Shown: positions 36,225 through 45,285, counted from the first letter of the stretch. The stretch: 64,000 bases of DNA from Halobacillus dabanensis (GCF_900114165.1 NZ_FOSB01000005.1:186001-250000); one strand, 5' to 3'. Made by a program: numbers and translations. The notes: generated by a model not told the origin, from the sequence alone.

Positions 36225-36251
36225 ACGCCCAGACGTACCTTGCATAGGCTA
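36225..36251 (+). promoter_or_regulatory. Sigma-K-type promoter of ylbD
   Basis: AC (36225-36226), 16-base spacer, CATAGGCTA (36243-36251). This equals the sigma-K pattern AC-N16/17-CATANNNTA. It lies 32 bases before the start of a predicted coat gene, which agrees with late mother-cell expression. Confidence 0.55.
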
Positions 36252-36282
36252 TATTGTAGTTCTAACTGCGAGGTGTAGAGGG

Positions 36283-36642
36283 ATGAGTACAAATGAATTA
36301 CACCCTAGTGTCCAAAAGTTCAAAGATTTTGTTGATCGGAACCCGAAAGTGAAAGGGCAGTTGAGGAAAAATCATAAGCTGATCCAAAGCTATTATGAAA
36401 AATACATGATTCTTGGGGAGGATGACCCTTTTTGGGATTCGCTGCCTTCTGTGAAAAAAGAATCTTCAAAAGCCAAGAAGGACTGGATTAAACATTTGGC
36501 TGCCTTGATGGAAGATATTAATTGGGAAGAGGTTTCCCGCCAGATCGATGAACTGAACGGGGCAATAGGGCAATTCCAACAATTGATCACAAATGTCAAA
36601 AAGGAATCAGGCAAGAAAGAAATGGAATATCCGTATTACTGA
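36283..36642 (+). CDS. ylbD: Spore coat protein YlbD
   Basis: 119 aa, soluble, highly charged, helical. Family-like stretches: HPSVQKFKDFVDRNPKVKG at the start and KKDWIKHLAALMEDINWEEV in the middle, ending in PYY. YlbD is a coat protein of B. subtilis. A sigma-K promoter candidate sits just upstream. B. subtilis has ylbE next, which is not present here. Confidence 0.85.
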   Translation: MSTNELHPSVQKFKDFVDRNPKVKGQLRKNHKLIQSYYEKYMILGEDDPFWDSLPSVKKESSKAKKDWIKHLAALMEDINWEEVSRQIDELNGAIGQFQQLITNVKKESGKKEMEYPYY

Positions 36643-36649
36643 ATCCTGT

Positions 36650-36690
36650 GCAGGTGGAAAACATCTCTCATTTCCATCTGCCTTTCTATT
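36650..36690 (+). terminator. Weak terminator after ylbD
   Basis: Eleven-bp stem GCAGGTGGAAA / TTTCCATCTGC (one G-T pair) followed by CTTTCTATTT, so a poor T-run. Confidence 0.55.
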
Positions 36691-36723
36691 TGGTAAAATA
36701 AGAGATGGAGGTGGACATGTTAT

Positions 36724-37167
36724 ATGTTAGCAACCATGGAGATTGTTGATTTACTAGACTGTTCTGAATCCATCGGCCAAATGGTCATGCATTCAGAGAC
36801 TATGGAGCAATACCAAGAGGCTAAACAAGCTCTTGAAAATGATAAAGAGGCGCAGAGACTTATAAAAGACTTTGCCAACATGAAAGAACACTATGAAGAC
36901 GTCCAACGGTTTGGCAGGTATCACCCGGATTATAATACCATCATGAAGAAAGTCCGTGCCGTCAAAAGGGAGATGGACATGCATGAGACCGTGGCCCACT
37001 TCAAAAAAGCGGAACGGAACATCCAGAAACTTTTGGATGAAATCAGCGAAAGTGTCGCTTTCAGTGTAAGTGAACAAATCAAAGTGCCTAAGAACGGAAT
37101 GGCGCTTACGGATACAGGATGCAGCGGAGGTTGCGGAAGTGGTGGAAGTTGTGGGTGTGCTTCTTAA
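36724..37167 (+). CDS. ylbF: RicF/YlbF, Y-complex subunit
   Basis: 147 aa. Helical DUF964-type body (about 10-115) and a Cys-rich C-terminal tail CSGGCGSGGSCGCAS with four Cys. RicF with RicA (YmcA) and RicT (YaaT) forms a complex carrying [4Fe-4S] clusters that directs RNase Y processing and affects sporulation, biofilm and competence (B. subtilis knowledge). The tail is intact here. Strong site GGAGGTGG. Confidence 0.92.
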   Translation: MLATMEIVDLLDCSESIGQMVMHSETMEQYQEAKQALENDKEAQRLIKDFANMKEHYEDVQRFGRYHPDYNTIMKKVRAVKREMDMHETVAHFKKAERNIQKLLDEISESVAFSVSEQIKVPKNGMALTDTGCSGGCGSGGSCGCAS

Positions 37168-37169
37168 TC

Positions 37170-37499
37170 TTACGGATCTGTAAACCGGATGCAGTCCTCA
37201 CATAGATTGCCGCAGCAGAACATTTTCCGCTGTGGCACCAGAAAACGAACACGGTAAACATAGAGCGTCTGATTCTTGCGTACAAAGCTCATCGCAAGGG
37301 TCAGGCGTTTTCCTTTCATCGCCTTTGATGCACACCATTTCAGAGACTGTTCTATTTGTTCCCTGCTACTGTCCTTTTCTGGCCATAAGTAAACAAACGG
37401 AATACCAGCTATCTTTTTACATTCTACTTCAGCAAATACTTCCGACTTTCCTAATAGTTCTTCAAATACAAGGGAAGCACGTTCGTGATCGGTTAACAC
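37170..37499 (-). CDS. Uncharacterised protein with CCGNxCxxC C-terminal motif
   Basis: 109 aa from GTG 37499, which is 8 bases after AAAGGTGG; TTG 37505 is also possible. The body is mixed alpha/beta (FVYLWPEKDSSREQIEQSL; KGKRLTLAMSFVRK) without a membrane segment. It ends RKMFCCGNLCEDCIRFTDP: four Cys in CCxxxCxxC spacing, suited to a metal or Fe-S site. It is convergent with ylbF, only 2 bases between stop codons. I do not recognise the family and B. subtilis has no gene here. Confidence 0.7.
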   Translation of the reverse strand: MLTDHERASLVFEELLGKSEVFAEVECKKIAGIPFVYLWPEKDSSREQIEQSLKWCASKAMKGKRLTLAMSFVRKNQTLYVYRVRFLVPQRKMFCCGNLCEDCIRFTDP

Positions 37500-37589
37500 G
37501 GTCAACTCCACCTTTCTTCATTGCCGCGAGCGTTGACATTTGGTAAACTGTCCATAACATACTAGTTCCATGGGGAGTAGAGAGATATT

Positions 37590-37868
37590 ATGAATAGGAC
37601 GAAGCGACAAGGACTTATCGTTTACTTTCAACATATGAAAAACATTAGACAAATTAAGAAGCATGGGCACTTGATCCATGCATCCAAAAGAATGAAATAT
37701 GCTTTATTGTACGTTAACCAGGAAGATATTGATTATAAAATGGAAAAGCTTGAGCGTTTACCATTCGTTTCCCATGTCGTTCCATCTTATAAACCAGATA
37801 TACGGACGGATTATGAAAATGCTAAACCCGACAAAGCTAAACAATACGACTACAAAATGGGAATCTAA
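37590..37868 (+). CDS. ylbG: UPF0298 (DUF2129) protein YlbG
   Basis: 92 aa, matching the YlbG family: RQGLIVYFQHMKNIRQIKKHGH at the start, then KYALLYVNQEDI and a C-terminal LERLPFVSHVVPSYKP. Small soluble protein of unknown function. Keeps the ylbF-ylbG-ylbH order. A family B repeat follows 45 bases after the stop. Confidence 0.88.
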   Translation: MNRTKRQGLIVYFQHMKNIRQIKKHGHLIHASKRMKYALLYVNQEDIDYKMEKLERLPFVSHVVPSYKPDIRTDYENAKPDKAKQYDYKMGI

Positions 37869-37913
37869 GCAGATGATAGTGGAAGACGCGCTCTTTAATT
37901 TTATGTAGTAAAA

Positions 37914-38016
37914 GGGGCGATGGGGAGCGAGTCGCTTTCCGCGGGGGCGGTGAGTGCGTCGTGGGGGTCTCACCATGCACTCTATTCCCGCAGAGTCTCC
38001 CGCTCCCAATCGCCTC
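37914..38016. repeat. Family B palindrome, copy B5
   Basis: Arms GGGGCGATGGGGAGCG and CGCTCCCAATCGCCTC pair with few mismatches. Interior GAGTCGCTTTCCGCGGGGGC and CCCGCAGAGTCTCCCG are family blocks; the middle (GTGAGTGCGTCGTGGGGGTCTC) differs from other copies. Followed by TTGCCATATAG, a partial family C motif. Confidence 0.75.
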
Positions 38017-38214
38017 TTGCCATATAGTTTTTTTAAATTAAATATTACTCACTCCATATTTATTTGCAAAGCATTGGTTGAATACGGATCACCAATCCAT
38101 TCTAAGATACTTGATATTTTGAATGATGTTTTATTTTGCTCGTTTATTAAAAAAGTGGGACGTTTCATTGCTTTTGTAGTAAGTGTGCCTATTCTATTCT
38201 TTTATAATAATAGG

Positions 38215-38247
38215 AAAAGCGCCGTCGTTTGGACTGGCGCTTTTTTT
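38215..38247 (+). terminator. Terminator, probably of ylbG
   Basis: Nine-bp perfect stem AAAAGCGCC / GGCGCTTTT with T7 tail, 350 bases after the ylbG stop. No gene lies between, so it may be the ylbG terminator displaced by repeat B5. Confidence 0.7.
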
Positions 38248-38347
38248 GTAGTTGAAGGAAATTCATGATATTAGAAGTTACTGTTATTTATCAGAAAAAG
38301 CGGTACAAGGGTCAAGCGCTCTTGTTCCTTGAACCTTTATTCATGTC

Positions 38348-38737
38348 TCAACTTAGTGGTGCGATGAACTTATTCATACGGAGGATGCCGATCAAGTGTT
38401 GATAAAACAATTCTGTTTCAGGGAACAGATTGGATGGTTTGATGGTGAATTCACTAACCTCTTTACCGGCCTCTTCCACCATTTTTTTATAAAGATCGAA
38501 CCGTTGATTAGGTTGTTCATGGGGGTTGGGAATCCCTTCACGGCAAATATAAATAGGTTGGAACTTGTCCGTGTGTGCGGGCTTCATCACGAGTGACAGA
38601 GATGCGACAGGTTTGCCGTTTTTCTCACTATAGAAGGCAATCGCATGCTGGATCCTCTCCGGCATCCGGCTGCCCAGGTCGACTAACTCATAAATATCCG
38701 CATAACCTTCGCCAAGTTCAATGAATTTTTGTATCAT
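38348..38737 (-). CDS. Conserved Bacillaceae protein (DUF7147-like)
   Basis: 129 aa, soluble. Recognisable by MIQKFIELGEGYADIYELVD, PIYICREGIPNPHEQPNQRF and the ending FYQHLIGILRMNKFIAPL. I recall this as a conserved Bacillus family sometimes labelled methylthioribose kinase, a label its size does not support; it is far too short for such a kinase. Ribosome site AAAGGAG, 12 bases from ATG. Divergent from the next gene. Confidence 0.72.
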   Translation of the reverse strand: MIQKFIELGEGYADIYELVDLGSRMPERIQHAIAFYSEKNGKPVASLSLVMKPAHTDKFQPIYICREGIPNPHEQPNQRFDLYKKMVEEAGKEVSEFTIKPSNLFPETELFYQHLIGILRMNKFIAPLS

Positions 38738-38832
38738 AGATGATGTACGCTCCTTTTATACTATCCATTACTCCAAATAAACGTAGCACGAAATCCTGTC
38801 CCTGTAAATTCCGATATAAAGGAGATGATTCG

Positions 38833-40203
38833 ATGAAGAGACTATGGATACCGCTGAGTTTACTTGTCAGTTTGTCGACTCTCCTTCTTTTTTATCAATG
38901 GAGTGATGCCAAGGGCAACGCTGTGGATAATTCAGAGCCACCCCTCCGTTTGGATATAGGGATGGCAATCAAAGAGGATCAGGTCCACATTGGTTTTACA
39001 TATGATTCATTACGGCCAGGGAAATACTCGATGCAGCTTCCAGATGAGGCAAGGGATCTTCAGTGCACATTTAATGGAAATGGTACTTGTAGAATCATAA
39101 ATAAAGCTCAAATGAACCTTGAAAGGATAGAAACAGTCACTATTAAGTATGCCATCCCGTTGGCAAGTACCAATGTGCTTATGGATTGGATGCTTGAACT
39201 TGAAGGAAATGGAGAAAAGGTGGATCCTCCCTATACGCTAACATTAGAAGATTACAATAATATAGAATCCACATGGGTGGCACCAGCTTCTAAAAGTAGT
39301 GACATCGTTATGGACAACCTTCGATATTTGGAGTTCGAGCAGAGCAATGGCCCGATGCCACTCCTTCAACCGATGGAGGAGAAAGTGTGGCACTATGGAA
39401 ACAGTGTGGTGACAGTTGCAGAAGGAGAAAGCCTTTCTGCTTCAACTAGAAGTGAATTGAAAAATTTTCTATCGCTCACAGGCCCAGCAATTGTAGAGCT
39501 CGATCGTCCCGAGGTACGTATTGAAAATGCGTACCTGACGACAAAAGGACATGATATAAAGGCGTTAGAAGCGGAATACATATCTTCTCACATAAAATCA
39601 ATCGCTGATGTGGAAACTTCATGGGAAGCGGAGGTAATGAAAGATGTATTTCATCAAAAAGGGACATCGGTAGCAAAAGAAATCCTTACTAGTCTCAGTG
39701 ACGAACAACTCTCCGATTGGAAACGGCTGCTTTTGGCTGAAGAAGAGGTAACGGATATCTCTAAGTTTCTCGACGAGACACTATCAGAAGTTTACGGATT
39801 AGAGACCACTTTTTTTAAAGAACAAAATCGTGGGGAAAGTCTCCTGCTATATTTTCACCATCAAAAGAAAGCAATAATAGAGGGGACGGAACTCACAGAA
39901 AAAGTCCTCCATTATCAAGGATCCACGTACTTTCCGTTGAATGAACTGGCTGTTTCTGCCAGATATGATATTACCGAAATTGAACCTGGGAAAATCTATC
40001 GTGTGAAACTGCCCGACACGACGTATCGTTTCTTTGTAGACGAAACTACTTTTATCATGAATGAAGAAAGTTTTGGGATAGGTAACAATTTATTGAAAAT
40101 AATGGATGGAATACCTTATATAAAAGCGGATTATGTAGAAGAACTTTTCCACTTAAGAATCATTTCGGATGAAAACTTGTTCCGTCTGCAAAAAAAAAAA
40201 TAG
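38833..40203 (+). CDS. Secreted or membrane-anchored stalk-domain protein, function unknown
   Basis: 456 aa from ATG 38833 behind AAAGGAGATGATTCG. An N-terminal signal or anchor (RLWIPLSLLVSLSTLLLFYQW), a long extracellular part without recognised domain, and near the C-terminus a pattern typical of copper-amine-oxidase-N-like stalk domains (STYFPLNELAVSARYDI; YRFFVDETTF; GIPYIKADYVEELFHLRI). The gene ends in an 11-A run encoding LQKKK before TAG. B. subtilis has no gene here (ylbG is followed by ylbH), so it is an insertion in the conserved order. Confidence 0.75.
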   Translation: MKRLWIPLSLLVSLSTLLLFYQWSDAKGNAVDNSEPPLRLDIGMAIKEDQVHIGFTYDSLRPGKYSMQLPDEARDLQCTFNGNGTCRIINKAQMNLERIETVTIKYAIPLASTNVLMDWMLELEGNGEKVDPPYTLTLEDYNNIESTWVAPASKSSDIVMDNLRYLEFEQSNGPMPLLQPMEEKVWHYGNSVVTVAEGESLSASTRSELKNFLSLTGPAIVELDRPEVRIENAYLTTKGHDIKALEAEYISSHIKSIADVETSWEAEVMKDVFHQKGTSVAKEILTSLSDEQLSDWKRLLLAEEEVTDISKFLDETLSEVYGLETTFFKEQNRGESLLLYFHHQKKAIIEGTELTEKVLHYQGSTYFPLNELAVSARYDITEIEPGKIYRVKLPDTTYRFFVDETTFIMNEESFGIGNNLLKIMDGIPYIKADYVEELFHLRIISDENLFRLQKKK

Positions 40204-40233
40204 GGCCGCCCATTTGGGCAGCCCCGCTTTTTT
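40203..40233 (+). terminator. Terminator of the stalk-domain gene
   Basis: GGGCCGCCC / GGGCAGCCC-type imperfect stem directly at the stop, then CGCTTTTTTG. Confidence 0.6.
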
Positions 40234-40538
40234 GTCCATACGAGATGAAACAAAAAAGTAAAGGGAGAGGAGAAACCGGAGGAAGAGCTTATGGGGATGT
40301 AAGCCTTCTCCGTTTTCAGAAGCAGTATCATCCGCTTCAAGTGTTATTATGTACCGTGTGATTCAAGTTTATTCACCAACAATGAAAAAAGTTTTATGAA
40401 TGGCAGGAATTAAACAAAATCGACCTCACCCATGTGTGAAGGAGAAGGGTGGAAGGTGGAATTGTCCCTTCACTCCGGTGCTCTGCTTATGCGTGTCAGG
40501 ACTCCCAGCCTCTTTCCACACCATATCCGTCTAATTCC

Positions 40539-40637
40539 AGTGCCTAGCCCCTCGAGGTCTTAAGTCCAAGTGGGAGTGGAAGAAAATCGCTTCCATTCCC
40601 ACTTGTTCTTAAGCTTGTCGGGGCTGAACAAGGCACT
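40539..40637. repeat. Family A nested-hairpin repeat, copy A4
   Basis: Best-formed copy. AGTGCCT and AGCCCC (40539-40551) pair with GGGGCT and AGGCACT (40620-40637), bulge GAACA on the right. Core CTTAAG occurs at 40559-40564 and 40608-40613. The inner 16-bp stem CAAGTGGGAGTGGAAG / CTTCCATTCCCACTTG (40567-40605) closes on AAAATCG. The 40440-40530 stretch before it holds a partial second copy (GCTTATGCGTGTCAG). Confidence 0.85.
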
Positions 40638-40713
40638 TCCATATTTGAAACTTCCCTCTTGTGTTTGTTTTGTGGTAGGATTATGGAGAATGCTGACAAG
40701 TGAGGTGTGTGGA

Positions 40714-41750
<1,037 letters not shown>

Positions 41751-41762
41751 TCGATAAGAATG

Positions 41763-41803
41763 AATGACCCCTACATATCGTATTTGTAGGGGTCATTTTT
41801 TAT
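41763..41803. terminator. Terminator of coaD, overlapping the ylbJ stop
   Basis: Thirteen-bp perfect stem AATGACCCCTACA / TGTAGGGGTCATT with T6 on the plus strand. The left arm contains the stop codon of the convergent ylbJ. Confidence 0.88.
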
Positions 41804-42967
41804 CCGGCGATGACTGTTCCATTTGACGGCGATCATCAAGGATATCATCATAAGGGTGATGGGAGGGCCGTAATGCTGGAAAAACTCAATGATCGGTGCT
41901 GTAAAGCTCTCATTGGGGTTCCAAATAGGCATCGTTTGTTGTTGGAATGGAAGATAAGCGTAGTAAAGTACATAGGTTAATAAGGAAGCGATGATGCCGT
42001 GAGCGATACGGGCTAAGGCGTAAGGTTTAAAACGGATATCTGTTTCTGCGAGAATGCTTGCAATTTGAGCCTGGATGGAAAACCCGTGAAAACCAAGAAT
42101 GAAACTGACGATTAACAATTGATAAAGTAAGGATTCATGTGTTTCCGTAATGGCGCCAATTCCTGTTGTCAATTCCAGCATCCCTGCTGTAAAAGGGACA
42201 TGAAAGCTTTCAGGCAGGCCTGTATAGGCGAGCAAATGAGAAAATATATGAATTGCTCCCGTCTGCTTCAAGAGCTCTGTAAGTACAGAAAATAACATGA
42301 TGAATCCCCCGACCATGAGAAGAGTGTCGACGGATCTTGTCACTGCATCGCCCATTAATTTTCCTAAAGTACGACCATCCTCCAGGCGGGATTGGTGCAT
42401 TTTTGAAAAGGCTGCCTTCCAGGTTGAAGATTGCCGGTCCATCCGATGATGGTCTTCTTTCTTTTTATAAAAGCGCATCCCGATTCCAACTAAAAAGTTT
42501 CCACCATAATGGGCGATAGCGATAAGAATACCAAGACTGGCATCGTGGAAGAAACCGACCGCCACGGCACCGAAAATAAATAATGGACTGGAAGCATTGG
42601 TAAAAGCGACGAGCCGTTCTGCTTCTACACGGGAAACTTGTCCTTTTTTTCTAAGGTCAGCCGTCCATTTCGCTCCAGAAGGGTATCCGCTCGCCATACC
42701 CATAACCCATACGAAACCACCGGAACCTGGCACATTGAACAGCGGACGCATAAAGCGTTCACTGAGAGCGCCAAGTCCGTGCACCACCCCGAAGCCAATT
42801 AAAAATTCAGCGGTAATGAAAAAAGGGAGAAGAGAAGGAAAAACAACTTCCCACCAAAGGTCAAGTCCCCTCAAGCTTGCAGAAAGTGCTTCACGAGGGA
42901 ATAATATCAATGCTATCGCTAATGAAGAAGTAATTAGCGTTAAGGAAATGGTTTTTAGTTTTGAAAT
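41771..42967 (-). CDS. ylbJ: Sporulation integral membrane protein YlbJ (apparent ATT start)
   Basis: 398 aa if it starts at ATT 42967. Polytopic membrane protein of the YlbJ/nucleoside-recognition-like family (WWEVVFPSLLPFFITAEFLIGFGVV; FVWVMGMASGYPSGAKWTADL; AGMLELTTGIGAI). YlbJ is needed for dipicolinic acid accumulation or spore heat resistance in B. subtilis. The only conventional start, TTG 42910, has no ribosome site and cuts off the first membrane helix. AAGGAGG lies 8 bases before ATT 42967, in frame, restoring SKLKTISLTLITSSLAIAL. No ATG, GTG or TTG lies between. Confidence 0.88.
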   Translation of the reverse strand: MSKLKTISLTLITSSLAIALILFPREALSASLRGLDLWWEVVFPSLLPFFITAEFLIGFGVVHGLGALSERFMRPLFNVPGSGGFVWVMGMASGYPSGAKWTADLRKKGQVSRVEAERLVAFTNASSPLFIFGAVAVGFFHDASLGILIAIAHYGGNFLVGIGMRFYKKKEDHHRMDRQSSTWKAAFSKMHQSRLEDGRTLGKLMGDAVTRSVDTLLMVGGFIMLFSVLTELLKQTGAIHIFSHLLAYTGLPESFHVPFTAGMLELTTGIGAITETHESLLYQLLIVSFILGFHGFSIQAQIASILAETDIRFKPYALARIAHGIIASLLTYVLYYAYLPFQQQTMPIWNPNESFTAPIIEFFQHYGPPITLMMISLMIAVKWNSHRRIKNDPYKYDM

Positions 42968-43132
42968 GGAGAACGCCTCCTTGGGTTTGCAGTTTCCTGT
43001 ACTTCTCTTTCTAGGAATAGTAGAATAGGGATATATTTTGACGGCATAAGTTGTCTATATATCCATGTGTACGCTCATAAGGGATGGGTTTATTCCATAA
43101 AATAAACCATCTGTATGTAGGAGGAATGACGA

Positions 43133-43930
43133 GTGGGCAGACCGAAAGTAGGATTGGCGTTAGGTTCTGGAGGTGCACGTGGTTTTGCACACTTGGGTGT
43201 TCTGAAAGTCCTTCGTGAGCACGATATCCCTGTCGATGTGATAGCAGGAAGTAGTATGGGAGCTCTTGTCGGCTCTTTTTTTGCTGCAGGTCAGCGGATC
43301 GAAGATATGTATAAACTTGCCTTTACATTTAAAAGAAAATATTACCTGGATTTCACAGTCCCGAAAATGGGATTTGTTCAAGGAAGAAGAATCAAGGAAT
43401 ATATACGCTTATTTACATTCGGGAAAAATATCGAGGATTTTAAAATCCCTATGTCGATTGTTGCTACAGATTTGTACGCAGGGGAAAAAAAGATCTTCAC
43501 CTCAGGGCCGGCAAGTTCCGCTGTACGAGCGAGCATTGCCATTCCGGGAATTTTTGTCCCTGAGAAAATTGATGATCGTCTTTATATCGATGGAGGTGTC
43601 ATCGACCGTGTACCTGTATCTGTCGTCAAAGGGATGGGAGCTGATTTCGTAATCGCTATCGATTGTGCCCACTTTGATGCAGATCCGAATATCAATTCCA
43701 TTTATGATGTCATTACACAAAGTATAGATATCATGCAGGATGAGCTGGTGACAGCCATAGGGGTATCAAAAGATGCGGATATTATGATCCGACCGGATGT
43801 TTCCAACTATAGTTCCCGTGCATTTACTAATTTACAAGAAATTGTCGGAGCGGGAGAAAGGGCAGCGGAAGACAAAATTATAGAAATAAAAGAGAAGCTC
43901 GCTGCGTGGAAGGAGTCAACAACAGAATGA
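43133..43930 (+). CDS. ylbK: Patatin-like phospholipase family protein YlbK
   Basis: 265 aa, GTG start after GGAGGAATGAC. Patatin hydrolase motifs: oxyanion loop GSGGARGFAHLGVLK, nucleophile GSSMG and catalytic Asp in DGGVIDRVP. RssA/NTE-type serine lipid hydrolase, probably cytoplasmic or membrane-associated. It overlaps ylbL by 4 bases (ATGA). Confidence 0.92.
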   Translation: MGRPKVGLALGSGGARGFAHLGVLKVLREHDIPVDVIAGSSMGALVGSFFAAGQRIEDMYKLAFTFKRKYYLDFTVPKMGFVQGRRIKEYIRLFTFGKNIEDFKIPMSIVATDLYAGEKKIFTSGPASSAVRASIAIPGIFVPEKIDDRLYIDGGVIDRVPVSVVKGMGADFVIAIDCAHFDADPNINSIYDVITQSIDIMQDELVTAIGVSKDADIMIRPDVSNYSSRAFTNLQEIVGAGERAAEDKIIEIKEKLAAWKESTTE

Positions 43931-44955
43931 AAACCAACAAAAGAGTAATCATAACTGCCATTATTACCATTCTTATCGTAGCCTTTTTGGGAGCCTATCA
44001 ACTCCCTTATTACATTTATAAACCAGGTACAGCCGATGCTTTGAATGATATCGTCGAAGTCGAAGGAGGCCATACAAGTGAAGGTGATATGCATCTCGTC
44101 ACGGTTCGCGGAGGACAAGCAACACCGCTGCAATGGCTGTTAGCCCAGGTAAGACCTTTCCATCAAATCTATCCGTTGGAAGAGATACGTCCAGAGGGAG
44201 TCTCAGAGGAAGAATATTTCCATGCACAGTTACAAATGATGGAATCTTCCCAAGAAGCTTCGCAAGTAGTGGCCTATCAAGCAGCAGGAAAAGATATTGA
44301 GATAAACTATGAAGGTGTTTTTGTGATGAATGTCATAGAAGGAATGCCTGCGGAAGAGATACTGGAAACGGGAGATCAAATCGTAGAAGTGGACGGTAAA
44401 AAAATAGAAGAAACAAGCGATCTGATCGACTATGTCAGCAGCATGGAAGATGGGGACTCCGTTAACCTTACCATCGTTCGTGGCGAAAAAACGCTGGAAC
44501 GGGAACTAGAGCTTGCAACTTTCCCGGATAACCCAGAAAAAGTCGGGGTTGGGATTTCACTTGTTACCGATCGTACAGTTGAAGTGAACCCGGCTGTTAA
44601 TGTGAAAAGTGGAGAGATTGGCGGACCTAGTGCCGGTCTGATGTTCTCATTAGAAATTTACGACCAGTTGACGGAAGAGGATCTAACAAAAGGTTATGAG
44701 ATTGCCGGCACAGGTGAGATCAATTATGAAGGACAAATCGGCCGTATCGGCGGAATTGATAAAAAAGTGGTGGCTGCTTCCGATCATGGAGCCGACGTAT
44801 TCTTCGCACCGAACGAAGAGGGGCGCAAAGGATCCAATTATGAAGTGGCAAAACAGACAGCAGAAGAAATTGATACAGAAATGGAGGTCGTTCCGGTAGA
44901 TACATTCCAGGATGCTCTCGATTATTTACAACAACTCGACCCCGCCCAAGGATAA
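43927..44955 (+). CDS. ylbL: PDZ-Lon-type membrane serine protease YlbL
   Basis: 342 aa. N-terminal membrane helix (VIITAIITILIVAFLGAY), PDZ domain (about 125-205, FVMNVIEGMPAEEILETGDQ) and Lon-like S16 protease domain. The catalytic Ser is in GGPSAGLMFSLEI and the Lys in GRIGGIDKKVVAA. B. subtilis YlbL degrades the checkpoint protein YneA after DNA damage. ATG 43927 overlaps the ylbK stop; AAGGAG is 11 bases upstream. Confidence 0.93.
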   Translation: MKTNKRVIITAIITILIVAFLGAYQLPYYIYKPGTADALNDIVEVEGGHTSEGDMHLVTVRGGQATPLQWLLAQVRPFHQIYPLEEIRPEGVSEEEYFHAQLQMMESSQEASQVVAYQAAGKDIEINYEGVFVMNVIEGMPAEEILETGDQIVEVDGKKIEETSDLIDYVSSMEDGDSVNLTIVRGEKTLERELELATFPDNPEKVGVGISLVTDRTVEVNPAVNVKSGEIGGPSAGLMFSLEIYDQLTEEDLTKGYEIAGTGEINYEGQIGRIGGIDKKVVAASDHGADVFFAPNEEGRKGSNYEVAKQTAEEIDTEMEVVPVDTFQDALDYLQQLDPAQG

Positions 44956-44975
44956 TTAAAAACCACTCCTGAAAA

Positions 44976-45010
44976 AAGGAACTTCCGCATCCGGAAGTTC
45001 CTTTTTTTTT
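44976..45010 (+). terminator. Terminator of ylbKL
   Basis: Twelve-bp stem AAGGAACTTCCG / CGGAAGTTCCTT with T9-10 tail. Confidence 0.9.
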
Positions 45011-45019
45011 GTCGACAGT

Positions 45020-45062
45020 TATTCAACTAAATGGCAGTATTCTGGAAGATTCAGTTTCGAAA
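45020..45062. repeat. Family C boundary motif (inverted) before B6
   Basis: TATTCAACTAAATGGCAGTA then TTCTGGAAGATTCAGTTTCGA: the reverse complement of the motif at 32582-32627 with a few changes. A partial direct copy follows B6 at 45298-45320. Confidence 0.7.
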
Positions 45063-45089
45063 TAACCGGGATTCGTTGCCGTATTAAGA

Positions 45090-45285
45090 GTGAGGGCTGG
45101 CTGGGAAGCAACTCGCTTTCCTGTGGGGGGCCTGGCGAGCTTCCTCTGGGATCTGCGGGACAGGGTGAGACCCCGCAGAGCTTTAGCTCAAGGAGGCTCA
45201 GCGCCCGCCTCACGGAAAGTGTTCAAATGTGGAACCGCCCTGGGCGATGGAACTGGACGAACCTTTTCCCGTAGCCCCTAAACTC
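45090..45285. repeat. Family B palindrome, chimeric copy B6
   Basis: The left part (CTGGCTGGGAAGCAACTCGC, TTTCCTGTGGGGGG, GGCGAGCTTCCTC) matches the left half of B7. The right part (GGTGAGACCCCGCAGAGC, AAGGAGGCTCAGCGCCCGCC, TTTTCCCGTAGCCCCTAAA) matches the right half of B8. Their outer arms do not pair with each other, so it looks like a recombinant of two elements. Confidence 0.65.

Noticed and set aside
37954-38268. 104-codon plus-strand frame after ylbG
   Set aside because: It starts inside repeat B5, has no ribosome site and runs through the terminator at 38215-38247.
45090-45281. 63-codon frame in repeat B6
   Set aside because: It lies in a family B palindrome; similar frames occur in other copies only because of the GC-rich stem.
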